DNA of 64,000 nucleotides. Origin: JBEBVQ01 sp037190845 (GTDB lineage Bacteria; Bacteroidota; Bacteroidia; Chitinophagales; Chitinophagaceae). Of this stretch, positions 15,486 through 28,400 are shown one piece after another. Every line of letters begins with the position of its first letter. The first letter of the stretch is position 1. Made by a program: the position numbers and the translations under genes. The DNA lies in contig JBBCJI010000024.1 of NCBI GenBank assembly GCA_037190845.1, positions 1 through 64,000 on the forward strand, given 5' to 3'. The notes beneath the pieces are model-generated. The model was not told where the DNA came from. It worked only from the letters and a program-made list of their open reading frames with translations, and did not search any database.

Positions 15486-17144
15486 ATGAAGCAGCAAAGT
15501 AAAATGAATACGCCCACACCGGCTGAACATATGCCGGTCAAATATCCTTTTCTTTGGTTGGCAGCAGCCGTGCTGGCCGTCTACCTGCCTACGATGCAGT
15601 TTGGATTTACGCAACTGGATGATTCTATTTTCATACAGGAGTTCCGTGCATACAACGAAGATCTGTCCAACCTGCTCACGTCTTTTACCCGTGGTGTATT
15701 CCATGAAACGAATGATACGTATTATCGACCATTTCTGATGAACATCATGCTGCTGAACTATCAGGTCAGCGGAGAGGATATAGCAGGCTATCACGCGGTC
15801 AATATTCTGCTGCATCTGCTGAGTACGGTTTTGCTTTACAGGTTATTCATTGCTTTGGACGTGCGTCAGTTGCATGCGTTCCTGTTGTCCTTATTGTTTG
15901 CCGTGCATCCGGTGCTGACCCAGGCGGTAACCTGGATTCCCGGACGGAACGATACATTACTGGCCGTATTTGTTTTCCCTTTTCTTACCGGAATACTCCG
16001 CTATGCAAAAGAAGGTGGGGCGCGTACATTGCTGTTGTCGGCATTGTGTCTGCTGTGCGCGCTTTTTACCAAAGAGACGGCTTTGCTGGCGCCTGCCGCC
16101 GGTTTCGTATTGTTGGTAATACCCGGGAGATATCGCTGGAACGAACGCCGGGTGGTTGTGCAATATGTTGTATGGCTGACTTGTTTCCTTGTGTATTACG
16201 GTGTGAAATCGGCGGCTACCGTACAGCCTGTAGCGATGGATATTTCCGGAACGCTGGGTGATTTTGTATCACGATTACCATTGATCGTACAGTACATAGG
16301 TAAGATATTCCTGCCGTTTAATCTGAGCGTCTTTCCGATCCAGGAAGATACCGTGTATTACTATGGTGTCATTGCACTGGCTGCGCTGATCGGGGTTGTT
16401 GCGTTTTCCCGTAAAAATGATCTGCGTCTGATGCTTGCCGGTGTTTTGCTCTTCCTGGTGTTCCTGCTGCCGGCGCTGCTGGTGCCGTACAGCCTCAACG
16501 AGCAGGCTTTCGAGCACCGGCTCTACCTGCCTGTAACCGGAATACTGCTATTGCTCTCCCAAACGACGTTGTTCCGCAACGGGCTGAAGGACCGGACGCT
16601 GATCGTTTCGGTTGCTGCGGTGGCGATTCTGTTCAGCGTATTGAACTACCGCCATCAGCAACACTTTACCGATCCTGTGACCTTTTGGAAGCAGGCCGCG
16701 GAAACTTCTCCGCATTCGGCCTACGCCTTGATGATGTACGGCGCGCGGGCGGACGGGCGTCCGCAGAAGTATGCATATATCCGTAAGGCCTATGCTTTAA
16801 ATCCCGATGAAAAATACCTCAATTACTATTACGGACTTATGCTGATGGAGCAGGACTCCATAGATCTGGCAGAGCAGCATTTATTGAAAGAGCAGCAGCG
16901 GTCGGACTATTACGAATGTGATTTTCACCTGGCCCGGATATCATTCCATAAGAAAGATTTTCCGCTGGCGGCGGAGCGTATGGAGCGATATCTGACCCGC
17001 GACCCTATGAATGTGGCTGCGAATACGAATCTGCTCCTGCTGTACCTCGATATGGGGCTGAAGGACGATGCGACCGGGCAGGCCCGGAAGATGCAGGAGC
17101 GTGGTGTTTCCATTGCTCCGGAAATACAACAAAGACTAAAATGA
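15486..17144 (+). CDS. TMTC-like GT-C membrane protein with TPR tail
   Basis: A 552-residue protein with about ten membrane segments (residues ~20-400) followed by a soluble C-terminal part of about 150 residues with degenerate TPR units. The first loop has FTQLDDSIF, an acidic Asp-Asp after the first membrane helix as in GT-C glycosyltransferases, and YYRPF further on. This layout resembles TMTC/PMT-type O-mannosyltransferases. The likely job is transfer of a lipid-linked sugar to secreted protein at the periplasmic face, which is inference from family. ATG 15486 is preferred over a TTG six bases earlier. It converges on the T9SS kelch gene. Confidence 0.65.
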   Translation: MKQQSKMNTPTPAEHMPVKYPFLWLAAAVLAVYLPTMQFGFTQLDDSIFIQEFRAYNEDLSNLLTSFTRGVFHETNDTYYRPFLMNIMLLNYQVSGEDIAGYHAVNILLHLLSTVLLYRLFIALDVRQLHAFLLSLLFAVHPVLTQAVTWIPGRNDTLLAVFVFPFLTGILRYAKEGGARTLLLSALCLLCALFTKETALLAPAAGFVLLVIPGRYRWNERRVVVQYVVWLTCFLVYYGVKSAATVQPVAMDISGTLGDFVSRLPLIVQYIGKIFLPFNLSVFPIQEDTVYYYGVIALAALIGVVAFSRKNDLRLMLAGVLLFLVFLLPALLVPYSLNEQAFEHRLYLPVTGILLLLSQTTLFRNGLKDRTLIVSVAAVAILFSVLNYRHQQHFTDPVTFWKQAAETSPHSAYALMMYGARADGRPQKYAYIRKAYALNPDEKYLNYYYGLMLMEQDSIDLAEQHLLKEQQRSDYYECDFHLARISFHKKDFPLAAERMERYLTRDPMNVAANTNLLLLYLDMGLKDDATGQARKMQERGVSIAPEIQQRLK

Positions 17145-17154
17145 TGCATGAAAA

Positions 17155-19386
17155 TTACCGGGCTTGTTTTACGACCTTCTCCCGTAAGAGCGTCGTTCCG
17201 TCGTTTATCTCCAGATAATAAATCCCCGTTGGTAATTCCTCCAGGCTTAACATGGTCTTGCCCGAAAAAGGTCCGGTTTGTCTGAGTTTCCGGCCATATA
17301 CATCCAGTAATGTTACCCCGGAAACGGTCAGTCCGCCTGTTTCAATATGGATCAATGAATGAGCCGGGTTAGGGAAAATCACAATCTGCCTGCGAAAATC
17401 CGGCAGAGATATCCCGGTTTGTTCTTCCTCCTCTTTTTCGAACGGGAAAAGATCAGACATGCCGGTACAACCATAGCGATTCGTGACGACGACATAATAA
17501 TTTCCGTTTTGATCAGGATAAAAATGGGAATCGGAATCACCGGTGAAACTGTCCTGCGCATCATACCAGGCATAGCTCTGATAGGTTTCAGCGGTATACA
17601 GGACGTTTTCTTGCCGTACGATCACCGGCTCCGGCTCTGGTAAATGACTAAGCCTGTATTTCAATGATGTATCCCGGCATCCGCTCCGTTCTATAGCCAG
17701 CCAGTATGTGCCTGTTATATGTGTAATAAACGAATCGAATGCATATGGCTGTCCCTGTCCTGTAAGCAGTAATGTATCATTACGGTACCAGCGTTTGTCT
17801 CCTTGTTCATAATTGGCTATTTTGACCGAATCGCCGGGACAGGGTACACCCGGAGTAAAGTTGATGTTTTTATTTAAGGACAGAATTGTAATATCCACCT
17901 CCGTTGAATCTGCGCAGCCATCCTGGTTGAAGTTGAAAACCTTATAGAGCCCTGAACGGGTAGCCAGTAATGTGTCGAATGTATGTGGTATCCGGACACT
18001 GGGACTCCAGTTGTAGTGAACAATCTCTCCATCTATGGTCCAGTGTTTATATCGCCCCCTGTGATAATTTGCCAATTTTACGGTATCTCCGCTACAGACA
18101 AATGAAGACGGTGTAATGTACAGAGTGGTATCAATATTGGATATCGTTATTTTTATGGGAGGAGCAGTATCAAAACAGTCTGCGTTGCAATAGGCCACCC
18201 TTTTGAAATAAGTGCTTTGTGTCAGCGTCAGATTCGAGATGTAATAATTGTTGCTGTTGGGTATAGTCTGGTAGGTAATGCCATCTGTGCTTTGCAGCCA
18301 GGTATAGGATACATGAGCGTATTGAACGCTATCCCCCTTGATCGTATCAATTTCGGCTACATAGCAAAATGGCGTATCTGCACTGTAAACAACGGAAAGC
18401 CGGTTCAGGATATTGGCGGGACAGGAGGGATTGTACTCCCAGGTGTCGCTGCTGCCGTCGGGGAAGATCACGCCGCCTGCAATGTAACCTTTCCCGTTTA
18501 TGGAAAAATAAGCACCGCCCCGACGTGGGAGACCAGGGAAGTCAGGGGCACGCAGCCAGGTGTCTGTTTGTTCGGCGTATTTGAAAAACTCTTTGGTTGT
18601 ATTGCTGCCGACAAGATGATAGGCTTCGTTATTTAATACAAATACAGCACCGTCCTCACTGTATACAGGGAGCGGATTCTTTTGTTCCCATGTATCGGTA
18701 ACCGGATCATACATGGCAAAATCTGTACTGATTCCGGTATGCATATGGTCCCCACCAATTAAGAAACCCTTTTCATTCAGCGAAAATCCTACCGGGCCCG
18801 ACATTGCACTTATCATGGGCGCTCTTTTTGTCCAGATATCCAGGGTCGTGTTATATTCCCATATATCGTACATGTTTCCATAAACATTTGGATTGCAAAT
18901 GCGATACGACTGTCCGCCACATACATAAATTTTATCTGACCCTATTGTAAAACCACCGCTTGAAACGCGTGCGCAGCCAACAAAGGGGATTGCAGCGGAA
19001 AAAGTATCCGCGACCGGGTCGTATTTATAAAATGACAGGGGACAGTCTAAACGATCCGTATACTGGCAATGACCTAATCCAAAATAAACATTCCCTGCCA
19101 GTGAATATGCGTTAGCCCAGGCTCTGCCATAACCAGGCACATTCCCGATATCTTTCCAGGTATCTGTAGCCTGGTCATATTCCAATGCGTCCCTCCTGTG
19201 TGTCGCATACCTGTCTGTTCCTCCCAGAAGGTAGCCTTTATTACCTGCAGAAGCTCCGGATACACTTCCTCTGCCTGCACCCGGCGGCACATCTGTTCTC
19301 CGGATCCAGCCGCCCTGGCCGGAGGTATAAAGAGAGTACCCCATCAAAAAAAGAAGTATACCGGTTCGTACGATGTGAACTTTCAT
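17155..19386 (-). CDS. Kelch-repeat secreted protein with T9SS sorting domain
   Basis: A 743-residue exported protein. A signal peptide ends near residue 23 (SLYTSGQ). Residues ~28-330 carry six or so kelch-type units, each with DTWEQK/DIWTK-like turns and GG pairs (KGYLLGG, DKIYVCGGQ, KGYIAGG), expected to fold as a beta-propeller. Ig-like or PKD-like segments follow, and the last ~80 residues are a type A T9SS sorting domain (IVIFPNPAHSLIHIET ... GIYYLEINDG). Cell-surface display or release through T9SS is expected. It lies 51 bases downstream of the giant T9SS protein and is probably in the same operon. Confidence 0.85.
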   Translation of the reverse strand: MKVHIVRTGILLFLMGYSLYTSGQGGWIRRTDVPPGAGRGSVSGASAGNKGYLLGGTDRYATHRRDALEYDQATDTWKDIGNVPGYGRAWANAYSLAGNVYFGLGHCQYTDRLDCPLSFYKYDPVADTFSAAIPFVGCARVSSGGFTIGSDKIYVCGGQSYRICNPNVYGNMYDIWEYNTTLDIWTKRAPMISAMSGPVGFSLNEKGFLIGGDHMHTGISTDFAMYDPVTDTWEQKNPLPVYSEDGAVFVLNNEAYHLVGSNTTKEFFKYAEQTDTWLRAPDFPGLPRRGGAYFSINGKGYIAGGVIFPDGSSDTWEYNPSCPANILNRLSVVYSADTPFCYVAEIDTIKGDSVQYAHVSYTWLQSTDGITYQTIPNSNNYYISNLTLTQSTYFKRVAYCNADCFDTAPPIKITISNIDTTLYITPSSFVCSGDTVKLANYHRGRYKHWTIDGEIVHYNWSPSVRIPHTFDTLLATRSGLYKVFNFNQDGCADSTEVDITILSLNKNINFTPGVPCPGDSVKIANYEQGDKRWYRNDTLLLTGQGQPYAFDSFITHITGTYWLAIERSGCRDTSLKYRLSHLPEPEPVIVRQENVLYTAETYQSYAWYDAQDSFTGDSDSHFYPDQNGNYYVVVTNRYGCTGMSDLFPFEKEEEEQTGISLPDFRRQIVIFPNPAHSLIHIETGGLTVSGVTLLDVYGRKLRQTGPFSGKTMLSLEELPTGIYYLEINDGTTLLREKVVKQAR

Positions 19387-19437
19387 TCATCCAAAGGTAT
19401 TTATAATGCATTAAAAATCTCCCGTAATACCGCGCCC

Positions 19438-22400
19438 TTACCGGTCTATATGCAGTCTGCTGATCAATTTGCGATGCCCATCCTGCAGCCATACCAGATA
19501 TATGCCATTCACAATTGATTCCGGCAAGTGGATCTGCTGCGAAAATCCACCCGACCTGACTGCTATCTCTGTCGTATAGACAACCTGGCCTGTCAGCGTC
19601 CGGACCTGGAGCATTAGGGGTTCCTCGTTTGTTTCCTGTATATTAGAGCCTTCTACCATGAACGATCCGTTGCTTGGGTTGGGGTAAATGCTCACATTGC
19701 CCAAGGTGCGTTCTATATCCCCGACGGATACGGCTACAGCCATCCGGATTCGGTTGCTTTCAACTGTTACGGGGTTCGCACAGTTTTGGTTGCTCTGCAT
19801 TTCTACATAGATCTCATCGTTGTTGTTCAGTGAGTTTGATCGGAATACCGGATTGTTGTGACCTGTGTTAATGCCATTTCTCTTCCATTGGTAAACCGGT
19901 GCAGTACCTCCGTTTACCGGACTGGCTGTAAAAATGGCCTCTTCCCTTGCCACAATTGAAGTGCCGGGTTGGACGCTGATGGAAACGGATGGGACGACTG
20001 GCTGTACCACTTGTATACGTGCAGTGCTGCCACGTGTTGTATTGCCCATGCAAGGCAGGCTGTCAGTAACGGTACAAATGAAGACGTCGAGATGAGCCGG
20101 AGCCGGCTCGGTATATGTGCTGCTGATGGCGCCGGGTATGTCTGCTCCGTTTTTCCTCCATTGATAGGATGGGTTGGCGCGCTTGTCAACACTTGCATTG
20201 AGGGTGACCGGAGTGCCGGCACATACTGTGTTCCCCGGCTGAGTAGTAATAGATACTATCGGCAGGTCGGCAGATGGCACTTTTAATACAATTTCATTAC
20301 TGTTTCCCGGAATAGTGACACATCGCTGGCTACTTGTAACCCGGCAGTAAATCCTGTCTCCGTTTGTCGGTGTATATGTCCAGGACGTATCAGTGTATAT
20401 GGTGCCCTGGGTGTTCCAATACCAGCGTACCTGAGGGGCGCTGCCTCCGTTTATCGGGTGGACAGTGAATGTTACGGGGGTATTGGGACAAACTTCGGAT
20501 CCGGGGCTTATAGTGATAACGGACCGGGCCGTATCCATTGCCAGGCGTGTAACGATGATGGTATTACTCATCACCGTAGGGTTCGGTGTGCAGTTTCCTC
20601 CGCTGGTCAGTTCGCAGGTGATGGTATCACCGTGCTGTACCGTACCGTATGGTGTATACGTATCGCTGTTATTGCCGACAATTGTGCCGTTTCTTTTCCA
20701 TACATACGTCCTGTTGTAGTATGAGCCGTTATCGGTTACCACGGCGTTAAAATTGTATGATTCTCCGATGCACAGGGTATCGCTGTTCCTGCTGTTTCGG
20801 ATGACAATGGATGGGTAGTTTATAGGGGTAATGCTCATCGTCAGTGTATTGCTGGTACGGGTGGTATAGGTAAGGCAAGGGTAGTCGCTGGTGAGCTCAC
20901 AGGTGATCTTGTCTCCTGTAGCGAAGACGGAATCGACATAAATGCTGCTGTGGACGCCCACGTCCACTCCGTTTTTCTTCCATTTGTATTGTGGATCATT
21001 ACCTCCATTTGTGGGGGTGGCAGAGAATGTGACGGGGGTACTGTCGCAGACGGATGTGCCCGGGCTGGCGCTGATCGAAATGTTGGGTTGTGTCATGGCC
21101 CGTACCGTCAGCCGGATCGGATCACTGGTGTCACGGTTGGGTGTAGCGCAGCTCAGGTTACTGGTCAGGATACAGGTGATCACATCATTATTCGCCGGTG
21201 TACTAAGTGTATACGTGGGGGTGTTGCTGCCTACTATACTGCTGTTTCTTCTCCATTGGTAGGTTGGGGAAGGTCCGCCATAAGTTGTAGTTGCATTGAA
21301 TGTGATGGCCGTGCCGGTGCATACGGTGTCGCCTGGTGAAAACGTAACGGTTATCTCCGGCTGATAAGCATTGCGGACGGTGAGCTGAACAGCTTCGCTG
21401 GTGTCTGTTGTTTTAGTTACACAGCCGAGCGAGGTGGTTAGCACTAAAGAGAGCCTGTCGCCGTCGTTAAAGCTGTTGCTGCTATATGAGGAACTGTTGC
21501 TACCTGCCGGCTGTCCGTTCAGCAGCCACTGGTAGGATGGTGTGCCTCCGTTGACCGGTTGAGCCGTAAAGCTGGCATTGACACCTGTGCAAAGTGTATC
21601 TCCGTTGTTTTTCCGGATGGAAACGGATGGTGTTACCGGTTCGTTGACGGTTATCCTCAGGTAGTTGCTTTCTGTGGAGTCTCTGGAGACACAGTGTCCG
21701 TCTGTTTTCAGGATACAGCTGATCACGTCATTATGCTGCAGGTTGAAATCTTCATAGACGGGCTGGTTGATGCCGACGGGCTGGTTGTTCTTCATCCATT
21801 GGTAGGACGGACTGGCGCCTCCGTTAATTGCAGATGCTGTAAACCTGACCGTATCGTTTCTGCAGATAGTAAGCCCGTTTTCGGAGCTGATGTTCACGTG
21901 AGGAATATCTGCTGGAGCTACGGATATGGTAATGGTGTCGCTCCAGGTCATAGGTGCACATCCTGCCGGATCTGTGACAAGGCAGTATATTTTGTCACCA
22001 TCCATCAATCTATCGGAACGAAGTGTATCCTGGGGAGCCTGTATTGGTCTGCCACTGATAAACCATTGCAGTTTTGGCGTTACGCCGCTATTCTGTACTG
22101 TGGTGGCCACGGCAACCGTTGCATCCGCACATACCGGGACTGGCGCGTCTGTCCAAAGGGCAATATTCATCGGGCCTGCCAAAGCTGTAACCTGTAATAC
22201 AGCAGTGCTTGAAATGCTGGTGTCGCGGGCGTTTGTAATGATACAGCGGTATTTGTTTTGGTCCATCGTTGGTACTACGGCAGAAACCACCAGTTCAGAT
22301 GTTGCCGTGCCATCATAATGTCTACCGTTTTGAAGTGTTTCCCACCCCGATCCGTTATTTGCCTGCCAGTGATAGGTATAGCCTGCGTGAGATATAGCTT

Positions 22401-25400
22401 TGAAAAATGTGCTGCTCCCTGCACATACAGACTGAGATACCGGTTGCTCCCAGATGGCTGGTTTGGCCGCTGGTTCTCCGATCTGGAACGCTGCCGGTTC
22501 CTGATAAAGGGAATTCAGGAGCCGTAATGACATATTGCTGATGGTGGATTGCAACTGTGTTTTCCAACTGCTGTTACTATATTCATTCACGATCATATGC
22601 TCCGGCATGGCCCCCGGATCCATATCCGGGTTTTGCCAGGAAAACAACAATTGCATATCACTACCCACTATATCAATGGAATCGAGGTGATAAACGCGGT
22701 TTACACTTCGGGTGGGCATAATGGCGCTTCCGGATATAGCTGCATGATCACCGGATGTATTACTGAAAGTGGCGGAACCACCGGTGGTCACATTGCCGAA
22801 ACTGAGAGTTATGGGTGCATATGACTGATGATCGCCGATGGGAAACCGTTGTGATTTATTGGTGCCGGCAGTGACGGGGATCCGCAGCTTCCCGTGCAGC
22901 CACCCCGCCGTTTGTGATCCGCCATTCACGTTGGTGGCCTGTAGCACATTGCCTGTCGGAATGGTGAGTATTCCTCTTGTGAATGTCAGTGTATGTGATA
23001 TGATTACGTCGCCCATGATAATGCTGGCTCCTCCGTTTGCATTGTCTATGACAAGGTTATGGAAATTGCCGCCTGTTGTGCTGGATATACTGCCGGCACT
23101 TGTTATTGTTTGGGGCTGATTGTTGGCATTGGGCGATGAATTTATGCTGTGTTTCCCTAAGTATAGCGTACCCAATGTAACCCAATCTGCATTCTCGTGG
23201 ACATAAATATCTCCTCCAACATAGATCTGCTGGGCGTTCATATCGAACTGAGCGTTGGGTGTTTTTAATAGCAGCCGGTTATTGACATTCAGACTACTGT
23301 TTAGTGTGACTTTTCTGTTTGTGCCGCCAGGAGATCCATTGATAGTTAGATTGCCTATGCTGTTTTGCGCAGAAGTGTGCATGCCCAAGCTGAATCCCAG
23401 TGAGCTGCCTCCTGAGGTTATGGATTGTCCGTCACCCAGAATAATGGTATGTCCGGTATCGAAATATCCCCTGCTGGTGTTGGCGAAGAACAGACTGTAT
23501 ACCTGACTGGCGGATGAGGACGTTCCGGCATGTGGATCTACAATAACGATTTGTCCGCCTGTTGCTTCAATCTCACGGGTGGCAATGTTCAGGATCGGCG
23601 TGCCTGAGGCCACACTTTGCTGCATATTTCCGTTTGCATTGCCGTCGATAATGATTTCCCCACCTGTTTGCAGGAAAGAAGATTGCAGCAATGTAAGATT
23701 GCCGTTTATTGTCAGTCTTCCTGAGACCACCTCAAGTGTTCCGCTGTCCTGAAAGGTCCGGTTGCCGCCGCCGCTGGGGCCAAGTATTACATTGCCACCC
23801 GTAAGGGAAAAATATCCTTTATTGCGAATGGCGCTGTCTATATGCAAAGTGCCGTTATTGACATGCAATCGGCTGAGCGGACTGGTATGCAGCAGGTACG
23901 CTTCACCGTTTGCCGTAACGGTTACGGTGTCCTGATTGCTGATGTACACCCAGTCTCCATTGCCAGGTGCCCTGCCCAGGTTCCAGGTGGCGGCATCGTG
24001 CCAGTCTCCTGATCTGACCGAAAAAAATACATTGCGTACTGAAGTATCTGCCGCACCGATGTGAAAAGATGCTGCCTGGAGGTCGGCCAGTGTCAGCCCG
24101 TTTCTTTCCGTGCGGTAAACCGGAGGGGTACCGCTACTTGCAACATGTGTGCCGGGGGCTGTGCTGCTTTGTGTCAACCGGAGTGATGACGGGGTTGTTA
24201 CCTGAATCATATTGCCGAAAGAAACCCTGATGCCGATTGATGCAAAAGGAGCTGCGATGCCGTCTCCCGGTGTGAATTTCCAGGAACCTGCAGTTCTTTG
24301 CTGAATGGTGTAAGTGCCGTCAGGTATGTTCAATCCTGTAACCATGCCGGATGTATTGTCGAGCGAGAGGGTAATGCTTCCGCCGGTGGCCAAAGAAGTA
24401 CCCGTTGCGAAATATACTGAAGCATGTCTGGGGGCCGCCTGATGATAGACGGGATATACGCCGGTGTTGTTTCCTGATGCACCCGGATTAAGCGGAGAAA
24501 GTGGTAGTCCGTTAATACCATACCATCTTTTCAGGGCGCCTGTTGTCAGGATAATATGGCTATTGGGGGCATAAAGATTTCCTGTAGTTGTTGGTGAGCT
24601 GCCGATCTCCAGTGTATAAGGACCCGCAAAGAGGTTCCCGGACTGCATATTCAGTGTGCCGGGTATCTGCCGGGATCCGGGGAGTATTATCTGGTTATTA
24701 TTCCCGATGTTAATTGTCATATGCGCAGGGCCGTCTGTGTCAGGAAAAATAGCAGTGTTTGCTGTAATGTTTCCTGTCGCACTATACTGCAGCGTTGTTG
24801 CCGGGGCATACCGGATGCGCAGACTGGTCCGTATGGGTTCGTCTGTGATAGTGGCAATATGAATCCCACCACCTCTGTTAACTTGGAAATCGGAAGTAAG
24901 CGCATTGTTCAAGTTCAGATCAACGCCCGCGGGATTGCTGATCTGATAAGTGATATTTCCCTCTGGCGCCTTTTGATAAAATGAAGCTGTTTGCGCACCA
25001 TCCGTTCCGTTAAAACGGATGATACACGGGAACGTGCTGTCACCGTGACCGTATATTGTTCCCCCTGTCTGTGCGAATGATCCGGAAATGTTGAGTATTC
25101 TTGTTCCGGAGGTATTTGTGCCGATCTTGACAGCGCCGCCGGTCTGGATAAAATGTTTCACATTGACGGTGAAATTCCTGCCAAAATCCAGTATTCCCGA
25201 TCCTGTGTTGTGAACAATAAAAGAATCACGTACGGTGATGGTGTTGAAACTATTGCCTGTTGTTCCCTGGAATGACTGATCCGGACAGTCGTATATGAGT
25301 TTGTGGAGGTTGACCGGGCGGGTAGAATTGTTGGCCGGGCCGGCAGTTGTATATTTTGTAAAATAGAAGATAGATCCGTCTTCCCATATGGCAGTGGGGA

Positions 25401-28400
25401 AATTGCCGCTGGCAGAAGTGAATTTATGTTCATAAATACCCTGTACGCGGTAATTGTTTTCGTCCGTTGCCTGGAAAGATGTATTGCCGGAGCCTCCGTT
25501 TGTCCAGATTCCGGATTCCGTGATGGTGAGTATGCACCCGGTGCACAGGTTTTTAAAATTATGGCTCGTACCGCTGATGCCATAGAGCTCCATCCGGCCG
25601 GAGACACTGCCGGAACAACTGTCGCCTGTAAATTCCATGGCAATGGTGCCTGTGCTGCCGGTTATATACAGGGTAGAACCGTGGTGTATGGTCAGCTCTT
25701 CTGTTTGCGCATTATAGTCCGTTTGGAGCTTCAGGGTTCGTGTGCCGCTCGCAATGCTTTTCAGCACTACAGATGTGTTGTTGGCAACCAGGAAGCGACT
25801 GATGGTCTGGTTGGGAATGTTTTCAATGGTATCCGTCTGCCCGTTATTAAACTGTAAGATATCCGAAGGCTGAGGGGTATTCCGGTATGGCGACCAGTTC
25901 TGCGCCTGTTGGAAATCCCGGTCAGATGCGCCGGTCCAGGTATAAGTTTGATTTACAGCGGCTCTACCTGTAAAATGACTCCTGTTCAGTTGCTGACCGG
26001 CAGATGATAATAAGGTGTCGCTAATGGTAAATCTCATATTCCCGGATATCGTCGTACGTTCGTCCTGCAGCGGCAACCACTGGGTGCCATTCCATCTGCT
26101 CAGCTGTAGGTTGGCGTTGCCTGTGATATCAGATATCGGGCAATCAAAATAACCATTGTAGTAAAAATCCGTGTGCTCCTGGTTATCCGTGATGCTCCAG
26201 TAACGGGTTATTCCTCCGGGATCTTCAGGATGTGTACTGCTGGTTGTCCGGACACCTATATGCCGCTCTGCAGGATTATTAATGACATTGATCCGTGCAT
26301 GAGCGTATTTTGGCTGCCCGGATGTATTGCCTATCGGAAAATCTATAGCCTGTCCTGCGCTACTGCTTGCTACACGGCGGATCAGGTATCCTTTCCCATC
26401 AGTACTGATCATCCGGTCAATGGTGCCTGTGGTGAAGCTAATGGTCCCGTCGAGGGTCAGGGAATCGTCTCCAAGCACGATAATTCCTGTCCCTAATGAA
26501 AGATTGCCCGATAACCTGCGGGTTCCCGGCAGGGTCAGATGATTATTGGATCTGCCTCCCAGAAGACTGACAACAAGATTGGATGGCCCGTTCGTTTGTG
26601 GCCACTCAAGTTCTTTCGCATTATAGCTTGAAGAGTAAACGATCTCCAACGTTGATCCCGGCTCATAGGTAAATGATCCCGAACCGCTCCACCTGCCGGA
26701 GTGAATGATGTTCTTGTTGCTACTCTGAATAGGAATATTGCCTGTGAGTATGGCACCCTCAGGATTCTTCAATTTATAATTGATGCCTGCCGTTGTGATG
26801 GTGCCATTTATATATACTGTCTGTTTCCGGCTGCCGGAAAAACGGATAACAGGAGCACGATTGCCCGGACTGCTGGTCAGGACGTGGCCCGGATATTGCA
26901 TGAAATTTCCGGATAAAGCCAGCTTGTCGTCACTGTCCTCATAGTCATAATATTGAAAGCTCAGATCCAGCATGCCACCATGAAGGTACATACCTCCGTT
27001 TATGATTACTCTGTAGACGGATGTAGGAAATTTAACCGTTCCCGACATCTGATAAAAGTCACCGCCGATCGTTATATGACCTGTCTGTGCGAATGAATAA
27101 GCGCCGGTATTTACAATGGAGAAGCTGCCGTTAACTGTCCCGAACTCCATCGTTATGTTTGCCGCCTGGTCCGGGCAATTCCATACAAAATTGCCAAGCG
27201 GAACATTTGAGGTGAAGCCGGGCGCCTGCTGTACTACACCTTTGATCACAACAGTTGATTTTGGATCATAAGTAACGCGTGGGATATATCCGCCATCACG
27301 GTGATGTATATATTCACTTTTTTCTCCGAAGCGTACATTATAATTGGTGCTGTTGTTATTATTGGCAAAAGACGCATTGGCGCCGTATACATTGACTACG
27401 TTATTTACGTCGACTGATATATTGCTGCCCGTATAGTTGAAATAACTTTTGTCGTACAGATTGAGACTGCCGTTTAATGTAGTAGGGCCGTTGTCTGCAA
27501 TGTATTTTGCAGAGTCCTGCAGCGTCAGCGGCCCGTTAAACAGGGCGGTGCCATTGTCTGCGATAAAAACAGCAGAATCTTTCATTACTACCTGTCCGTT
27601 GAATATGGAAGCTGCATTCCGGGTGTTGTATATGCTCCTGCCCGATAGCGTAAGGGTACCGTCAATAGTGCCTGTTCTTTGTGTTCCGCTCGTCGGATAG
27701 GTAAGTGTGATCCGACTTTTTTCCAGAGACAGGGATGCATCCTGATCCACTTGCAGTTTTTCCTGGAGTGTGAGTGTGGGAGTACCTGTACTGACAAGCC
27801 TTACCTGGCTCCGGTTGCTGATGTGCAGCACTGCCAGATTCTGTGACGGAACATCCTCAACAGTTACCGTGCCGCCATTATCAAAAACCAGGGTATCCAT
27901 ACTATGCGGCGTATCCCTTCGGGGAGACCAGTTAGATGCAATGGCCCAGCTACCCAAGCCTGATTGCGGTATCCATGTGTAGCGCCTGGGGCCGGCTGTG
28001 CGTGTTGTTGCTGAGAGAGGATTGACGGTGTTGTATCTGGGAGCGCCGATACAATTCTGATTGTTGTAGGGAAATATGGTATACCTGTATTCTGTATGAT
28101 ATTGCAAACTTGAATTGGAGAAACTGACAGAAGAGCCGTTATAGACCACCCGGCTGTTACCCATAATTGTATTCTGCGCATAGATTGTGCCGTTTGCAGG
28201 AAGAGAATCGGGGTAGGCATTGCCTTCTGTACGGAGTACCAGGTATGCATTTGCTGCCGGAGTGCCCGGAGTGAAAGTTCCGCTAATACTGGTGAAGGAT
28301 GGGGTCAGTACCAGATTGGTAGGGGCGGCTGGTGGCTGGCATATCGGCGGCCTGAATGTATATGTAAGTCCGTTGGGCGGATTCTTGCCCCCGTTATATA

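Noticed and set aside
19700..22470. Regular repeats that could suggest a CRISPR array
   Set aside because: The period is about 260-270 bases, the repeats translate to Ig-like domains, and spacers are not unique sequences.
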